Shown: positions 23,910 to 32,715 of the stretch, piece by piece
Layout of the letters: each line of letters begins with the position of its first letter
Position numbering within the stretch: the stretch's first letter is position 1
DNA from: an uncultured Fluviicola sp.
Lineage (GTDB): Bacteria > Bacteroidota > Bacteroidia > Flavobacteriales > Crocinitomicaceae
DNA: 64,000 bases
NCBI RefSeq assembly: GCF_946478805.1
Contig: NZ_CAMLDC010000010.1
Coordinates: forward strand, 107,959-171,958
Direction: 5' to 3'
Position numbers and translations under genes: made by a program
The notes under the pieces: generated by a model
The model's input: only the letters and a program-made list of their open reading frames with translations
What the model was told of the DNA's origin: nothing
Database searches by the model: none

Positions 23910-25484
23910 TTAGAATGGTGTTTCATCCGGCCCGTTGAAATCTTCATCCGGAACATTGTTCATATTACTTCCCAAGGTGATTGTTCTTGGTGATTCATCG
24001 AAACCTCTGTTCATGGACATTCCGGCACTCATCGCATTCGGGTTGAAATCATTGCCAGGAGCGCTGTTGTACTGATCCTCCATATTTTCGAAACGGGCAT
24101 ATTTTCCAACGAAACGCAGTCGCACATCCTCCAAGGCACCATTCCGGTGTTTTGCAATGATGATTTCTCCTACTCCTTCATTGGATGAGCCGTCTTCCGC
24201 AGTTGTAATCCCATAATATTCCGGGCGGTACAGGAACCCAACAATATCGGCATCCTGCTCAATCGCTCCCGATTCACGCAAGTCGGAAAGTACCGGCCGC
24301 TTATCACCTCCACGCGTTTCCACCGAACGGGAAAGCTGTGACAGGGCAATAACCGGGATATTCAATTCTTTGGCGATTTCCTTGATGGAACGTGAAATAG
24401 TTGAAATTTCCTGCTCGCGGTTCCCTCCTTTTCCGGTACCTGCCGACATCAACTGCAAATAATCGATGATGACCATTTGAATGTCGTACTGCATTTTCAA
24501 CCGGCGGCATTTTGCACGCAGGTCGAATACACTCAACCCGGGTGTATCATCAATATAAATCGGTGCTTCGGCCAATTTCGTGACCCGGCTGTATAATTGC
24601 TGGAATTCGTATTCTTCCAGTTTTCCTTTTCTTAATTTCTCCGCTGAAATCTGGCTTTCGGCAGAGATCAAACGTTTTACCAGCTGAACGGAAGACATCT
24701 CCAGAGAGAAAACCGCTACTCCCATTCCGAAATCAACCGCAGTATTTCGCGCCATGGACAATACGAAAGCTGTTTTACCCATCGCCGGACGAGCTGCAAT
24801 TACGATCATGTCGGAACGCTGCCAACCTGAAGTCAATTCGTCCAATTTTCTGAATCCTGTCGGAACTCCTGAAAGCCCGTCGCTGTTTTTAGCTGCCTGT
24901 TCAATTTCCTTGATCGCCTCACTCACCACGATATTCATGGTTGAAACCGATTTTTTCATGTTGTTTTCAGCAATTCCGAACAAAGCTCCTTCCGCTTTGG
25001 TCAATAATTCAAAAACGTCGGATGTTTCGTCGTATGCATCGCGCAATGTTTCCGAACACATGCGAATGATTTCGCGCTGAATGTGTTTTTGGGAAATGAT
25101 ACGGGCATGGTATTCGATATGTGCAACCGAACCGACACGCTGAGTGAGCGAAGACAGGTAAACAACCCCGCCACAAGCTTCCAGTTCACCGCGTTGTTTC
25201 AATTTCTCTGCAACTGTCAATAAGTCGATCGGATTGGAAGTTCCGAACAATTCCCTGATCGCTCCGTAGATGTAAGTGTGTTTCGGATCGTAAAAACTTT
25301 CTGCGGACAACATATCAATGGTATCCGTAACCGCATTTTTATCCAACATCATCGCTCCGAGAACAGCCTGTTCCACGTCAACTGCCTGGGGTGGAATTTT
25401 CCCCATTTCATTTGAAAGCGGTAAAATAGTATTCTTGGTACGAGCTCCTACCCTACGGGAATTGTTTGGTTGTTGTTCTTCCAT
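23910..25484 (-). CDS. dnaB: Replicative DNA helicase DnaB
   Basis: The hexameric helicase that unwinds DNA at the replication fork. The N-terminal DnaB domain (about 30-130, IPPQAVDVEQAVLGAMMLDKNAV) is followed by the RecA-like motor with Walker A ARPAMGKTAF (about 230-240), Walker B MVIIDYLQLM, and the ALSQLSRSVE and DLRESGAIEQDADI motifs. The acidic C-terminal tail (DEDFNGPDETPF) is usual in Bacteroidota. The ATG at 25484 is chosen over one 21 bases upstream because an exact -7 element lies four bases before it, which would make the messenger leaderless. Confidence 0.97.
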   Translation of the reverse strand: MEEQQPNNSRRVGARTKNTILPLSNEMGKIPPQAVDVEQAVLGAMMLDKNAVTDTIDMLSAESFYDPKHTYIYGAIRELFGTSNPIDLLTVAEKLKQRGELEACGGVVYLSSLTQRVGSVAHIEYHARIISQKHIQREIIRMCSETLRDAYDETSDVFELLTKAEGALFGIAENNMKKSVSTMNIVVSEAIKEIEQAAKNSDGLSGVPTGFRKLDELTSGWQRSDMIVIAARPAMGKTAFVLSMARNTAVDFGMGVAVFSLEMSSVQLVKRLISAESQISAEKLRKGKLEEYEFQQLYSRVTKLAEAPIYIDDTPGLSVFDLRAKCRRLKMQYDIQMVIIDYLQLMSAGTGKGGNREQEISTISRSIKEIAKELNIPVIALSQLSRSVETRGGDKRPVLSDLRESGAIEQDADIVGFLYRPEYYGITTAEDGSSNEGVGEIIIAKHRNGALEDVRLRFVGKYARFENMEDQYNSAPGNDFNPNAMSAGMSMNRGFDESPRTITLGSNMNNVPDEDFNGPDETPF

Positions 25485-25488
25485 GGGG

Positions 25489-25496
25489 CAAAGATA
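25489..25496 (-). promoter_or_regulatory. -7 promoter element TATCTTTG of dnaB, abutting the start codon
   Basis: Exact TAnnTTTG match with only CCCC between it and the ATG, so transcription should begin at or within a few bases of the start codon. Confidence 0.6.
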
Positions 25497-25575
25497 CAGA
25501 ATCAAAAGTTGCCTTTAGAACGAAACTTCAAGAATTAGTTACCAAAAGTTAATGAACACGTTATGAACAAAAAAA

Positions 25576-25604
25576 GGGTCTTGAAATTTAATATTTCAAG
25601 ACCC
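25576..25604 (-). terminator. Intrinsic terminator of the beta-barrel gene
   Basis: Perfect 12-bp stem GGGTCTTGAAAT / ATTTCAAGACCC, followed on the minus strand by a run of at least seven T. It lies 28 bases past the stop at 25632. Confidence 0.88.
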
Positions 25605-25631
25605 TTCCCAAACCAATGTATGACTTCCAGG

Positions 25632-26264
25632 CTAGAATCTGTAACCCAGTGTTAGCTGAAGCCATTGATTTTTATAGCGTGGAGTGGATGAGGAACCATC
25701 GCCATGGTTCGTTTGAAAGTCCCATCCAGCTCTCGGAGACACCACAAAATGGTTCACATTTACATCGAAGCCAACTACTGCTCCCAAGGTGTTTTTACGG
25801 ATATTGTCATTTTCATAGTCCCTGAACTGGGTTGAAGAATAAGGTCCGGATGTGAAATGATCTTCTTGGTTCAATAAGAATGCAAATTGAGGTCCTGCTA
25901 CAACGGAAAAAACCGGAAAGGGTTTGAATGTAAACAAGAGCGGAACCTCCAGGTAATTTGTTGTGCGTTTAAAAGAATAGTTTTCTCCCAATAAAACTCC
26001 GGATCCCTGGAACCCCTTTTGGGAAAAAAGTAACTCCGGCTGAACACCTAAGAATTTACCGATCGGAACATGTAGGAAGACACCTCCTGCAAAACCCGGC
26101 TTGCCATTTGCTTCGAAATCATTGTCCTGTTCGTCCCAAACATTCGAGTAATTAGCCCCTGCTTTGATACCGAATTTCAGATTCCCTCTTAAGTCTTCCT
26201 GTGCGTTCAAATTCATTCCGAATAATGAAACGCTTGCAATGAATATGAGTGTTAACTTTTTCAT
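25632..26264 (-). CDS. Porin-family outer membrane beta-barrel (PorT-like)
   Basis: A 210-residue outer-membrane protein of the OMP_b-brl_2 type. The signal peptide covers about 1-21 (ending NLNAQ). The barrel opens with LKFGIKAGANYSNVWD and shows FAGGVFLHVPIGKFLGVQPELLFSQKG, a pattern highly typical of this family, and closes with a terminal strand QWLQLTLGYRF ending in Phe as expected for BAM-dependent insertion. About eight strands. Function is unknown. It has its own terminator and stands as a single gene. Confidence 0.88.
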   Translation of the reverse strand: MKKLTLIFIASVSLFGMNLNAQEDLRGNLKFGIKAGANYSNVWDEQDNDFEANGKPGFAGGVFLHVPIGKFLGVQPELLFSQKGFQGSGVLLGENYSFKRTTNYLEVPLLFTFKPFPVFSVVAGPQFAFLLNQEDHFTSGPYSSTQFRDYENDNIRKNTLGAVVGFDVNVNHFVVSPRAGWDFQTNHGDGSSSTPRYKNQWLQLTLGYRF

Positions 26265-26496
26265 GACTCGTAGTTTGAATGTTTGGAATACAATTGACCA
26301 AATCCATGCCTACGACTGGAAAACAGGTTCACAAAAAAACTTAAACAGCACGTATGGAAAGGCTTTCTGAGGGAAGGTTGAAAAATGCCGCTTATGCCAA
26401 AAAAGCGAATCCGTTTCATTTTGAAAATGAGGAATTCATTTTGGAAATGATTTAAAGGTGGGAATCAAAATATAAAGAACAATTAAGTCACTTCAT

Positions 26497-26991
26497 TTAA
26501 CCTAGAGAACCATTTAAGACTTTATAAAACTTGTCATCTGACATCATTTTACGGTGGCAAAATCTTCTCTTGTATCTTTGTGATACAATCTCAATTCTTT
26601 CCTTATCGATTGTTAGGTAAATTTTAAGATTTTTATTTCTTGGAATCCGTATTCCTTTTGGTCGGATTAATCTGATTTTAAGCATCCCTTTTTCCTGAAA
26701 AGTAAACTGATTTTCTTCCGTGAGAACCGTTTCTTTATCCATGCAAAAATTGAGTTCAATGAACTTACTTCCTTTTAGCTTTGTTTTGACTTCGTCAGCT
26801 TTCACTTTAACTACATTCCCTCTACAGACAAATTTGTATGGTTCAAAACAGCCAATAAAAACAGTAGGCAAGGTTGTATCTGAATAAATCGTAATACTTA
26901 TCTCATGGGAATTATGAATGGCTTTTACATAGACCTGAGAAAAGCATCCACTATTAAAGAGTAGAAATAAAATCGAAATAATAAATCTCAT
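26497..26991 (-). CDS. Secreted hypothetical protein downstream of xth
   Basis: A 164-residue product with a signal sequence (about 1-18; a Cys in NSGCFSQ could also make a lipobox). The mature part is beta-rich and basic, with paired Cys in GCFEPYKFVCRG; the last 40 residues are strikingly basic (KERIEIVSQRYKRRFCHRK). No family recognised. Its ATG is one base from the xth stop, so it is cotranscribed with that gene, though a functional link is not implied. Confidence 0.5.
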   Translation of the reverse strand: MRFIISILFLLFNSGCFSQVYVKAIHNSHEISITIYSDTTLPTVFIGCFEPYKFVCRGNVVKVKADEVKTKLKGSKFIELNFCMDKETVLTEENQFTFQEKGMLKIRLIRPKGIRIPRNKNLKIYLTIDKERIEIVSQRYKRRFCHRKMMSDDKFYKVLNGSLG

Positions 26992-26992
26992 A

Positions 26993-27757
26993 TTACAAAC
27001 TCAACTCCAACCCAACCGGGCAATGATCCGATCCGAAAATCTCATTGTGGATGGTTGCAGCTTTCAGGCTTGGAATAAATCCTTCTGTCACCAAAAAGTA
27101 ATCAATCCGCCAGCCTACGTTCTTCTCTCTTGCCCCACCACGATAACTCCACCAAGTATATTTGATCTCGTCGCCATTCAGAACGCGCCAGGAATCAACC
27201 AATCCGCTTCCTACAAACGCGTCCATTCCATCGATTTCTTCCTGCATGAATCCGGCAGATTTGTTATAGTTTGCTTTAGGTCGGGCCAGATCAATGGCCT
27301 TATGAGCCACATTGAAATCGCCACAAACGATTACCGGTTTTTTTTCTTCCAATTTTTTCAGATACATCAGAAAATCCGCATCCCATGCCTGGCGATAAGG
27401 CAAACGCAACAATTCACTTCCCGAATTCGGAACGTAAACCGTAACCAAGTAAAACTGGTCGTATTCTGCACAGATCACTCTTCCCTCTTCATCATGTTCC
27501 GGAATTCCCATATCGTAAACAACTGAGATCGGTTCTGTCTTGGAAATGATTGCAGTACCTGAATACCCTTTTTTTCCTGCTTCATTTGCGTAAATAAACT
27601 CATAACCCAAAGGATTCACCGTTTCCAATACTTGTTCAACAGTTGCTTTGGTTTCCTGCAAACAAATGACATCTGCCTGCATTTCTTTCATATCGGAAAG
27701 AAAAGATTTTCCCGCAATTGCCCGGATTCCATTTACATTAAAAGAAAGAAGTCTCAT
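26993..27757 (-). CDS. xth: Exodeoxyribonuclease III (AP endonuclease)
   Basis: A 254-residue endonuclease/exonuclease/phosphatase-family DNA repair enzyme that cuts at abasic sites and trims 3' ends. All family motifs are present from the start codon on: FNVNGIRA (4-11), CLQETK with the metal-binding Glu (about 32-37), YSGTAIISK, CGDFNVAH (about 146-153), and the terminal GSDHCPVGLEL with the catalytic Asp-His. The start is the ATG at 27757; 14 extra in-frame residues upstream are not part of the family. Confidence 0.95.
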   Translation of the reverse strand: MRLLSFNVNGIRAIAGKSFLSDMKEMQADVICLQETKATVEQVLETVNPLGYEFIYANEAGKKGYSGTAIISKTEPISVVYDMGIPEHDEEGRVICAEYDQFYLVTVYVPNSGSELLRLPYRQAWDADFLMYLKKLEEKKPVIVCGDFNVAHKAIDLARPKANYNKSAGFMQEEIDGMDAFVGSGLVDSWRVLNGDEIKYTWWSYRGGAREKNVGWRIDYFLVTEGFIPSLKAATIHNEIFGSDHCPVGLELSL

Positions 27758-28058
27758 ATTTATAGAAGTTCTAATGTTCAAAAAATTCAAAGTTCCCATT
27801 TACGAGAAACCTTTGCGGAAGTAAAAATAGAATTTTGCCCAGTGATTCTAACCAAAAAAGAGAAAAAACTACATATTCATTCTTCCCCGCAGATGCACAG
27901 ATTAACCAGCAAGGCTGCCGCTCTCGCTTTAAAATATAATTTAGCTTTACCCGTACGAGTGCAAAAAAAACGGGTTCGTCTGAGAGATTATTTAGTTACT
28001 TCATCCTGATTTAAGTTCAATGCATTGCCAACTTCCAAATTGACATTATTTTTACATC
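27758..28058. other. Divergent intergenic region xth / mutS2-like
   Basis: About 300 bases. It contains a small open frame (27892-28008, 38 codons, basic product MHRLTSKAAALALKYN onward) preceded by no convincing ribosome site; it is not called as a gene. No strong promoter element was recognised. Confidence 0.4.
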
Positions 28059-30188
28059 ATGAAAGGATTTGACCGGCAAACACTTCACGATTTAGAATTT
28101 GACCAAATCAGGGAATGGTTGGCTGCATTCAGTATTGGTGCAACTGCTCAAACCCGGTTGGAAAACCTCGAGCCGAACAATGACTTTGATGCAATCGAAT
28201 TTGAATTGCTTCGCGTGAATGAGTTCAAGAGCATCCGCGTGGAAGGCGAATCTTTTCCTGCTCTCGATTTTGAAGAATTGCTGGCGGAAATCAAATTGCT
28301 GCCCATTCAAAATGCAGTTTTACAGCAGGAAGGTTTTGTGCGCATTACACGTGCTTCCGAATTGGTTAATCACCTGTTACATTTCTTCGACAAGCGTTCA
28401 CAGGATTTTCCGAATCTATTCGCGCTTTTAAACAACGTTTACTTTACCCGGGAACTGATTGAAGCCATTGAAAAAGTATTCGACCGAAGAGGTTTGATCA
28501 AGGACGATGCTTCCCCGGAATTATATGCCATCCGGCAACAAATTGCCAAGCTGAGGAATCAGATTAACCGCAATTTTGACAAGGAAATGCGCAAGTATCT
28601 GAAAGAAGGACTTTTGGGGGACACCAAGGAAGCATTTGTTAATGACCGGCGGGTACTTACGGTTCAATCCACTCACAAACGGAAAGTGGGAGGAATTGCA
28701 GTCGGGTCGTCCAAAACAGGAAGCCTTACATTCATTGAGCCTGCTATCAACATTCCTTTGAATAATGAATTGGAAATGTCATTGGATGATGAACGGAAGG
28801 AAATTTTCCGCATTTTGCAGGAACTGACCCGGGACATTGCACATCATCTTCCCCTGATTGAAGCATACCAGGAACTCCTTACCGAGTTTGACTTTATCAA
28901 TTCAAAAACCAAATTAGCGCTTGATCTGAATGCCAATTTACCTGGAATTGTTCGGAATACACGTATTGAACTGATTGACGCCTTTCATCCGATCCTTTGG
29001 AAAACAAATAAGAACTTAGGAAAAGTGACACTTCCCCAAAGCCTGATTTTGGATGCGACCAGCCGGATGCTGGTTATTTCAGGGCCGAATGCCGGTGGGA
29101 AATCCATCACCCTGAAAACGATCGGGCTATTACAGTTGATGCTGCAAGCCGGTTTATTGATTCCGGTTCACGAGAACAGCAAGTTCTGTTTCTTCCAACA
29201 GGTATTGACCGATATCGGGGACAATCAATCCATTGAAAATGAATTGAGCACCTATTCGTATCGCTTGAAACGGATGAAGTATTTCCTGAAAGTCTCAAAC
29301 AGAAGAACCCTGCTTTTACTGGATGAATTCGGAACAGGTTCAGATCCGGAACTGGGCGGAGCTTTGGCTGAAGTCTTTTTCGAGGAACTTTACAAAAGAA
29401 AATCATATGGCGTCATCACCACGCATTACGCCAATATTAAGCTCAAAGCAGACCGGCTTCCAAATGCCATAAATGGCTGTATGCTTTTCAATACGGAAAC
29501 ACTGGAGCCGTTGTATCGCTTTTCCATGGGACAACCCGGAAGCTCCTTTACGTTTGAGGTGGCTCAAATGAATGGTATTCCAATGGACCTCATCGAACAG
29601 GCAAAGGGAAAACTGGATCAGAGCCGCGTGAAGATGGATCATCTGCTCAATGAATTGAATCGCGAAAAGATGTATCTCCAGCGCTTGAACAAGGAACATA
29701 TTGAAGCCCAGGAATTGGCTAACAATGCACGTGAAGAGTTCATTGAGAAAAAACAACGCATCGATGAACGCCTGCGTTCACAGCAGGACCTGGCTGAAAA
29801 GAACAACCTGTTCATCAATTCGGGCAAAAAGATGAAATCATTTATTGATCGCTATCAGACCAGGACTCGGAAGAAAGACGCAAACAATCCACTCCTGGAG
29901 GATGTCCGGAAGTATCTGATGGTAGAGAAATCGAAAATCGAAGAAGCGAAACGGAAAGTGGAACTGATGCAGGTGAAGCCGCAAAAAGCAGTGGCAAAAA
30001 AACGCAAAACGCAAAAACAGGAAGAAGACACCTATCAACGGGATAAGATTGTAGTCGGTTCGACTGTGAAAATGATTGAAACCAAACAAAGTGGAACGGT
30101 CGAAGAAATCAAAGGACATATCCTTACCGTTGTATTCGGATTCATGCGCCTGAAAGTGGAACGGGAAAAACTCATGTGGATCAAGTAA
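28059..30188 (+). CDS. MutS2-family ATPase lacking the Smr domain
   Basis: A 709-residue MutS-family protein. It starts with MKGFDRQTLHDLEFDQIREWL, typical of MutS2 rather than MutS1, followed by the lever/clamp helices, then the ATPase with Walker A GPNAGGKS (about 343-350), LSTYSYRLKRM, Walker B LLLLDEFGTGSDPE (about 417-430) and TTHYANIKL. A long coiled coil (about 500-640) leads to a KOW-like segment IVVGSTVKMIETKQSGTVEEI, after which the protein stops. Canonical MutS2 carries an Smr nuclease domain there; no Smr coding remnant follows the stop. Known MutS2 roles are suppression of recombination and rescue of collided ribosomes. Confidence 0.88.
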   Translation: MKGFDRQTLHDLEFDQIREWLAAFSIGATAQTRLENLEPNNDFDAIEFELLRVNEFKSIRVEGESFPALDFEELLAEIKLLPIQNAVLQQEGFVRITRASELVNHLLHFFDKRSQDFPNLFALLNNVYFTRELIEAIEKVFDRRGLIKDDASPELYAIRQQIAKLRNQINRNFDKEMRKYLKEGLLGDTKEAFVNDRRVLTVQSTHKRKVGGIAVGSSKTGSLTFIEPAINIPLNNELEMSLDDERKEIFRILQELTRDIAHHLPLIEAYQELLTEFDFINSKTKLALDLNANLPGIVRNTRIELIDAFHPILWKTNKNLGKVTLPQSLILDATSRMLVISGPNAGGKSITLKTIGLLQLMLQAGLLIPVHENSKFCFFQQVLTDIGDNQSIENELSTYSYRLKRMKYFLKVSNRRTLLLLDEFGTGSDPELGGALAEVFFEELYKRKSYGVITTHYANIKLKADRLPNAINGCMLFNTETLEPLYRFSMGQPGSSFTFEVAQMNGIPMDLIEQAKGKLDQSRVKMDHLLNELNREKMYLQRLNKEHIEAQELANNAREEFIEKKQRIDERLRSQQDLAEKNNLFINSGKKMKSFIDRYQTRTRKKDANNPLLEDVRKYLMVEKSKIEEAKRKVELMQVKPQKAVAKKRKTQKQEEDTYQRDKIVVGSTVKMIETKQSGTVEEIKGHILTVVFGFMRLKVEREKLMWIK

Positions 30189-30269
30189 GGTTCAAAGGTT
30201 GAAAGGGTTCAAAAAGTTTAATCTCAATTTTGAACATTTGAACTCTAAATAAAAATAATTAAAGTAACT

Positions 30270-31505
30270 ATGCCAACTAATAACAACTTCTACTACTTAG
30301 GTCAATCAAGTGTTCTGAACAGTTTACTTTTCCTGGAGCGCTTTGCCTTCTACGGTTTACAGACTTTTGCGTTCAGTTACCTGATCAGCGATGCAATGAA
30401 CCTCTATGGTGATGATGCAAATGAATTGCTACTCACTTTTGCTTCAGCCTTATTGTTTGCTCGCGTATTCGGCGGGTTGATCGTCGACTTCCTGTTAGGC
30501 CCGAAGATTTCAATCATCGTAAGTTCTGCCCTTCAGATTCTTGGGATTTTGCTGTTCATGCAAAAGCAATTAAGCCTATTTTATTTGGGAATGTTTGTTT
30601 TTATCCTGGGGCAATCCATGTTTTCACCGGCACTATTGAAATCAATCGGCACCGTCTACTCAGCCAAAAAGAACAAAATGGACGGGGCAGTTACACTAAG
30701 TCTTTTTGCAATTAATCTCGGTTCATTCATCGCTCCAAGAGCATTCCATTATTTTGAATTTGCAAACACATTCGAAAACGGTTTCATTTCCTGCATCATT
30801 TGTTTCATCCTTATCATCGGGCTTTGTTTCCTGGTCAGGTATCCCAAAAACCCTTCGGAAGAAAACCAATTGACCCTGGAGTTTGGAAATCGCACCAACG
30901 AACTGATTTTCTTATCGATTCTAGGCCTGTTCCTGTATTGGTTGTTTGAAACCTTATTGAACAGATCCATGTCGAATTTCAATTACAGCGGCTTCAGAAG
31001 ATCCGATGACATCAGCCTGTTTGTAAGTATGATTCCTGCATTGATTCCTTTGATCGGATACCTCATTTTCGGAATTATCTGGAATCGCTTCAAATTTCCA
31101 CCACTTCTGAAAATCATCATCGGTTTTGCCGCAGCGACCATTTCAATCGTAGCGGCAATTATTACAATGGCAAATAGTCAGACAGATGATCCCAAATTCA
31201 TGACCGGTTTCCTGTGTTTGAATTTTATAGGTGAAATCCTGATCGTGCCAATATTTCTGAGCCTCATTCTACAGTATTCCCCTAAAAAATTGATGGCTAC
31301 CTATTCGGGAGTCGCCCTTGCCATATTTGGTTTCTTATCTATGTTTATCGGGAACAAGATTTACGATGGTATCGGGGATGGAAATTACCGCATCATTACT
31401 TTGGTAGCAGGTGGAGGTTTCTTTTTCAGTACACTGACCATGCTTATTATTTTCCTGCTTACCCGAAGAAAGGATGTTGTGCATACACATTTGGATGAAT
31501 TCTAA
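30270..31505 (+). CDS. MFS transporter, POT/PTR-like
   Basis: A 411-residue inner-membrane protein with about 12 hydrophobic helices. The first helix carries ERFAFYGLQTF, close to the ExERFxYYG signature of proton-dependent oligopeptide transporters, and loop 2-3 has FGGLIVDFLLGPK, the POT/MFS motif A region. The FSPALLKSIGTVYSAKK segment likewise resembles POT members. At 411 residues it is shorter than classical POT proteins (about 480-500). Peptide transport is probable but not proven. It follows the mutS2-like gene by 81 bases and ends in a strong hairpin. Confidence 0.75.
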   Translation: MPTNNNFYYLGQSSVLNSLLFLERFAFYGLQTFAFSYLISDAMNLYGDDANELLLTFASALLFARVFGGLIVDFLLGPKISIIVSSALQILGILLFMQKQLSLFYLGMFVFILGQSMFSPALLKSIGTVYSAKKNKMDGAVTLSLFAINLGSFIAPRAFHYFEFANTFENGFISCIICFILIIGLCFLVRYPKNPSEENQLTLEFGNRTNELIFLSILGLFLYWLFETLLNRSMSNFNYSGFRRSDDISLFVSMIPALIPLIGYLIFGIIWNRFKFPPLLKIIIGFAAATISIVAAIITMANSQTDDPKFMTGFLCLNFIGEILIVPIFLSLILQYSPKKLMATYSGVALAIFGFLSMFIGNKIYDGIGDGNYRIITLVAGGGFFFSTLTMLIIFLLTRRKDVVHTHLDEF

Positions 31506-31513
31506 AAAAACAA

Positions 31514-31558
31514 GCCCTGTCTTGAAAAATATCGTGCCAATTGATTTCAAGACAGGGC
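31514..31558. terminator. Terminator hairpin between convergent genes
   Basis: Perfect 14-bp stem GCCCTGTCTTGAAA / TTTCAAGACAGGGC with a 17-base loop. Seven A on the left give a U tract for the minus-strand gene at 31608; the right side is AT-rich for the plus-strand gene. Likely serves both. Confidence 0.8.
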
Positions 31559-31607
31559 ATTATATACTGAAAGGCTTTAAGCCTTCTCAATCGTATGAAA
31601 CGTTACA

Positions 31608-31823
31608 CTATAAAAGCGTACATGTTTTAACAATAGAACCATCGCTTTCATAACCATCACAGGTTTTCTTCGCGTCATCCAATGATGAATTTTTAATGGT
31701 TTTGTGTTCTGTTATGGTTGTACTTCCCGTATCTTGGTATGTACACTCACAATCATAATCCTTCTTACACGATGCCAGGCCCAACAATGCCATTGCTGAA
31801 ACTCCTAAAACTAACTTTTTCAT
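31608..31823 (-). CDS. Small lipoprotein, cysteine-rich
   Basis: A 71-residue lipoprotein: the signal peptide ends in the lipobox LASC (Cys 19), directly followed by KKDYD, an acidic/basic stretch like the surface-export signals of Bacteroidota lipoproteins. The mature 53 residues contain four further Cys (CEC, TCDGYE, TCTLL), probably two disulphides. Such tiny CKKDYDCECTY proteins occur in several copies in related genomes (recall). Role unknown. Monocistronic, sharing a terminator with the transporter gene. Confidence 0.75.
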   Translation of the reverse strand: MKKLVLGVSAMALLGLASCKKDYDCECTYQDTGSTTITEHKTIKNSSLDDAKKTCDGYESDGSIVKTCTLL

Positions 31824-31953
31824 AATTTCTGTCTTTTAGTTTCTAATTCCTACTCAAGATACTCCGAATAAAAAGGCAAAAAAATCAACGTTTGTTAAAA
31901 AACAATCGGGTTCATTTGAAAAAAGAACAAAAAATGACGTGTCAAAAACGAGG

Positions 31954-32715
31954 TTACTCTCCTAATCGCAAGTGAATCCCGGCGGTCGAGCTAAAAACCG
32001 TTTTCCTCACATTTACAGGTGGAGCGCTGTCATAATAGATGTTAAATTCAATACGCATATCCAAGCGTTTGGTGATTGCCTGGGCAATCGAGTACTGGCC
32101 TGAAAAGCGAAAGTCATTAAATTTATCCCATCTGGGTTGATAGTAAGTGGTTCCCGAAAAACTGAATCCTGATTTTGTCCGTATAAACCAACTGATGTAG
32201 TTACTCCAACGGAAGTTCTCGTTGATAATTCCATCCTCAGTTAATTCCTCGTATTCCCAAAAGGTGGAAGTTCCTGCAAAAAAACGCACATTATTCGTGT
32301 CCACAAATTTCCAACGGGGACCAGTTCCAATCAGATATCTCACGCGCTGGTTCAATAACTGGTTGTATTGGATCTGGGTGTAGGCCTCCCACTTCCACGG
32401 ACTGTTCCTGATTCGTCGGGCATAGCGGAAGTGCGACATTCCCGAATTCGCATAGGTAGTCTTATTGGAAGCAGTATAATTCAGGTCCGAAATCAATAAA
32501 TAATGGTTTTTCCGTGTTTTGTATTGGACTCTTGGACGCAAATTTCCGGAATAGAGAATATCCGGGGAGTTTTGGGTAACCGCAAAACCTGCATCAAGTG
32601 CACCACTCCACCCGGAAGTATCTTCGTAAATGCGCCTGTTCTCAATATTCACGATCTGTGCTTGCGAATAGAAAGAAAAAAGAATCAAGAAAAAAATAAA
32701 ACCTACCTGTTTCAT
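31954..32715 (-). CDS. DUF481-family outer membrane protein
   Basis: The start at 32715 is supported by the following signal peptide (MKQVGFIFFLILFSFYSQAQ) and by a one-base TAATG overlap with the lptG stop. The 253-residue mature-plus-signal product shows the DUF481 pattern: IVNIENRRIYEDTSGWSGALDAGF, NHYLLISDLNYT, FRYARRI, LLNQRVRYLIGTGPRW and a terminal region STAGIHLRLGE. DUF481 proteins are beta-barrel outer-membrane proteins sometimes induced by salt or alkali; no precise role. It is the last gene of the tgt-lptG operon. Confidence 0.8.
   Translation of the reverse strand: MKQVGFIFFLILFSFYSQAQIVNIENRRIYEDTSGWSGALDAGFAVTQNSPDILYSGNLRPRVQYKTRKNHYLLISDLNYTASNKTTYANSGMSHFRYARRIRNSPWKWEAYTQIQYNQLLNQRVRYLIGTGPRWKFVDTNNVRFFAGTSTFWEYEELTEDGIINENFRWSNYISWFIRTKSGFSFSGTTYYQPRWDKFNDFRFSGQYSIAQAITKRLDMRIEFNIYYDSAPPVNVRKTVFSSTAGIHLRLGE

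Noticed and set aside
27632..28009. 125-codon plus-strand open frame upstream of the mutS2-like gene
   Set aside because: It runs antisense through the start of xth, and only its last 38 codons lie in free sequence. There is no ribosome site or recognisable protein, so it is taken as chance.
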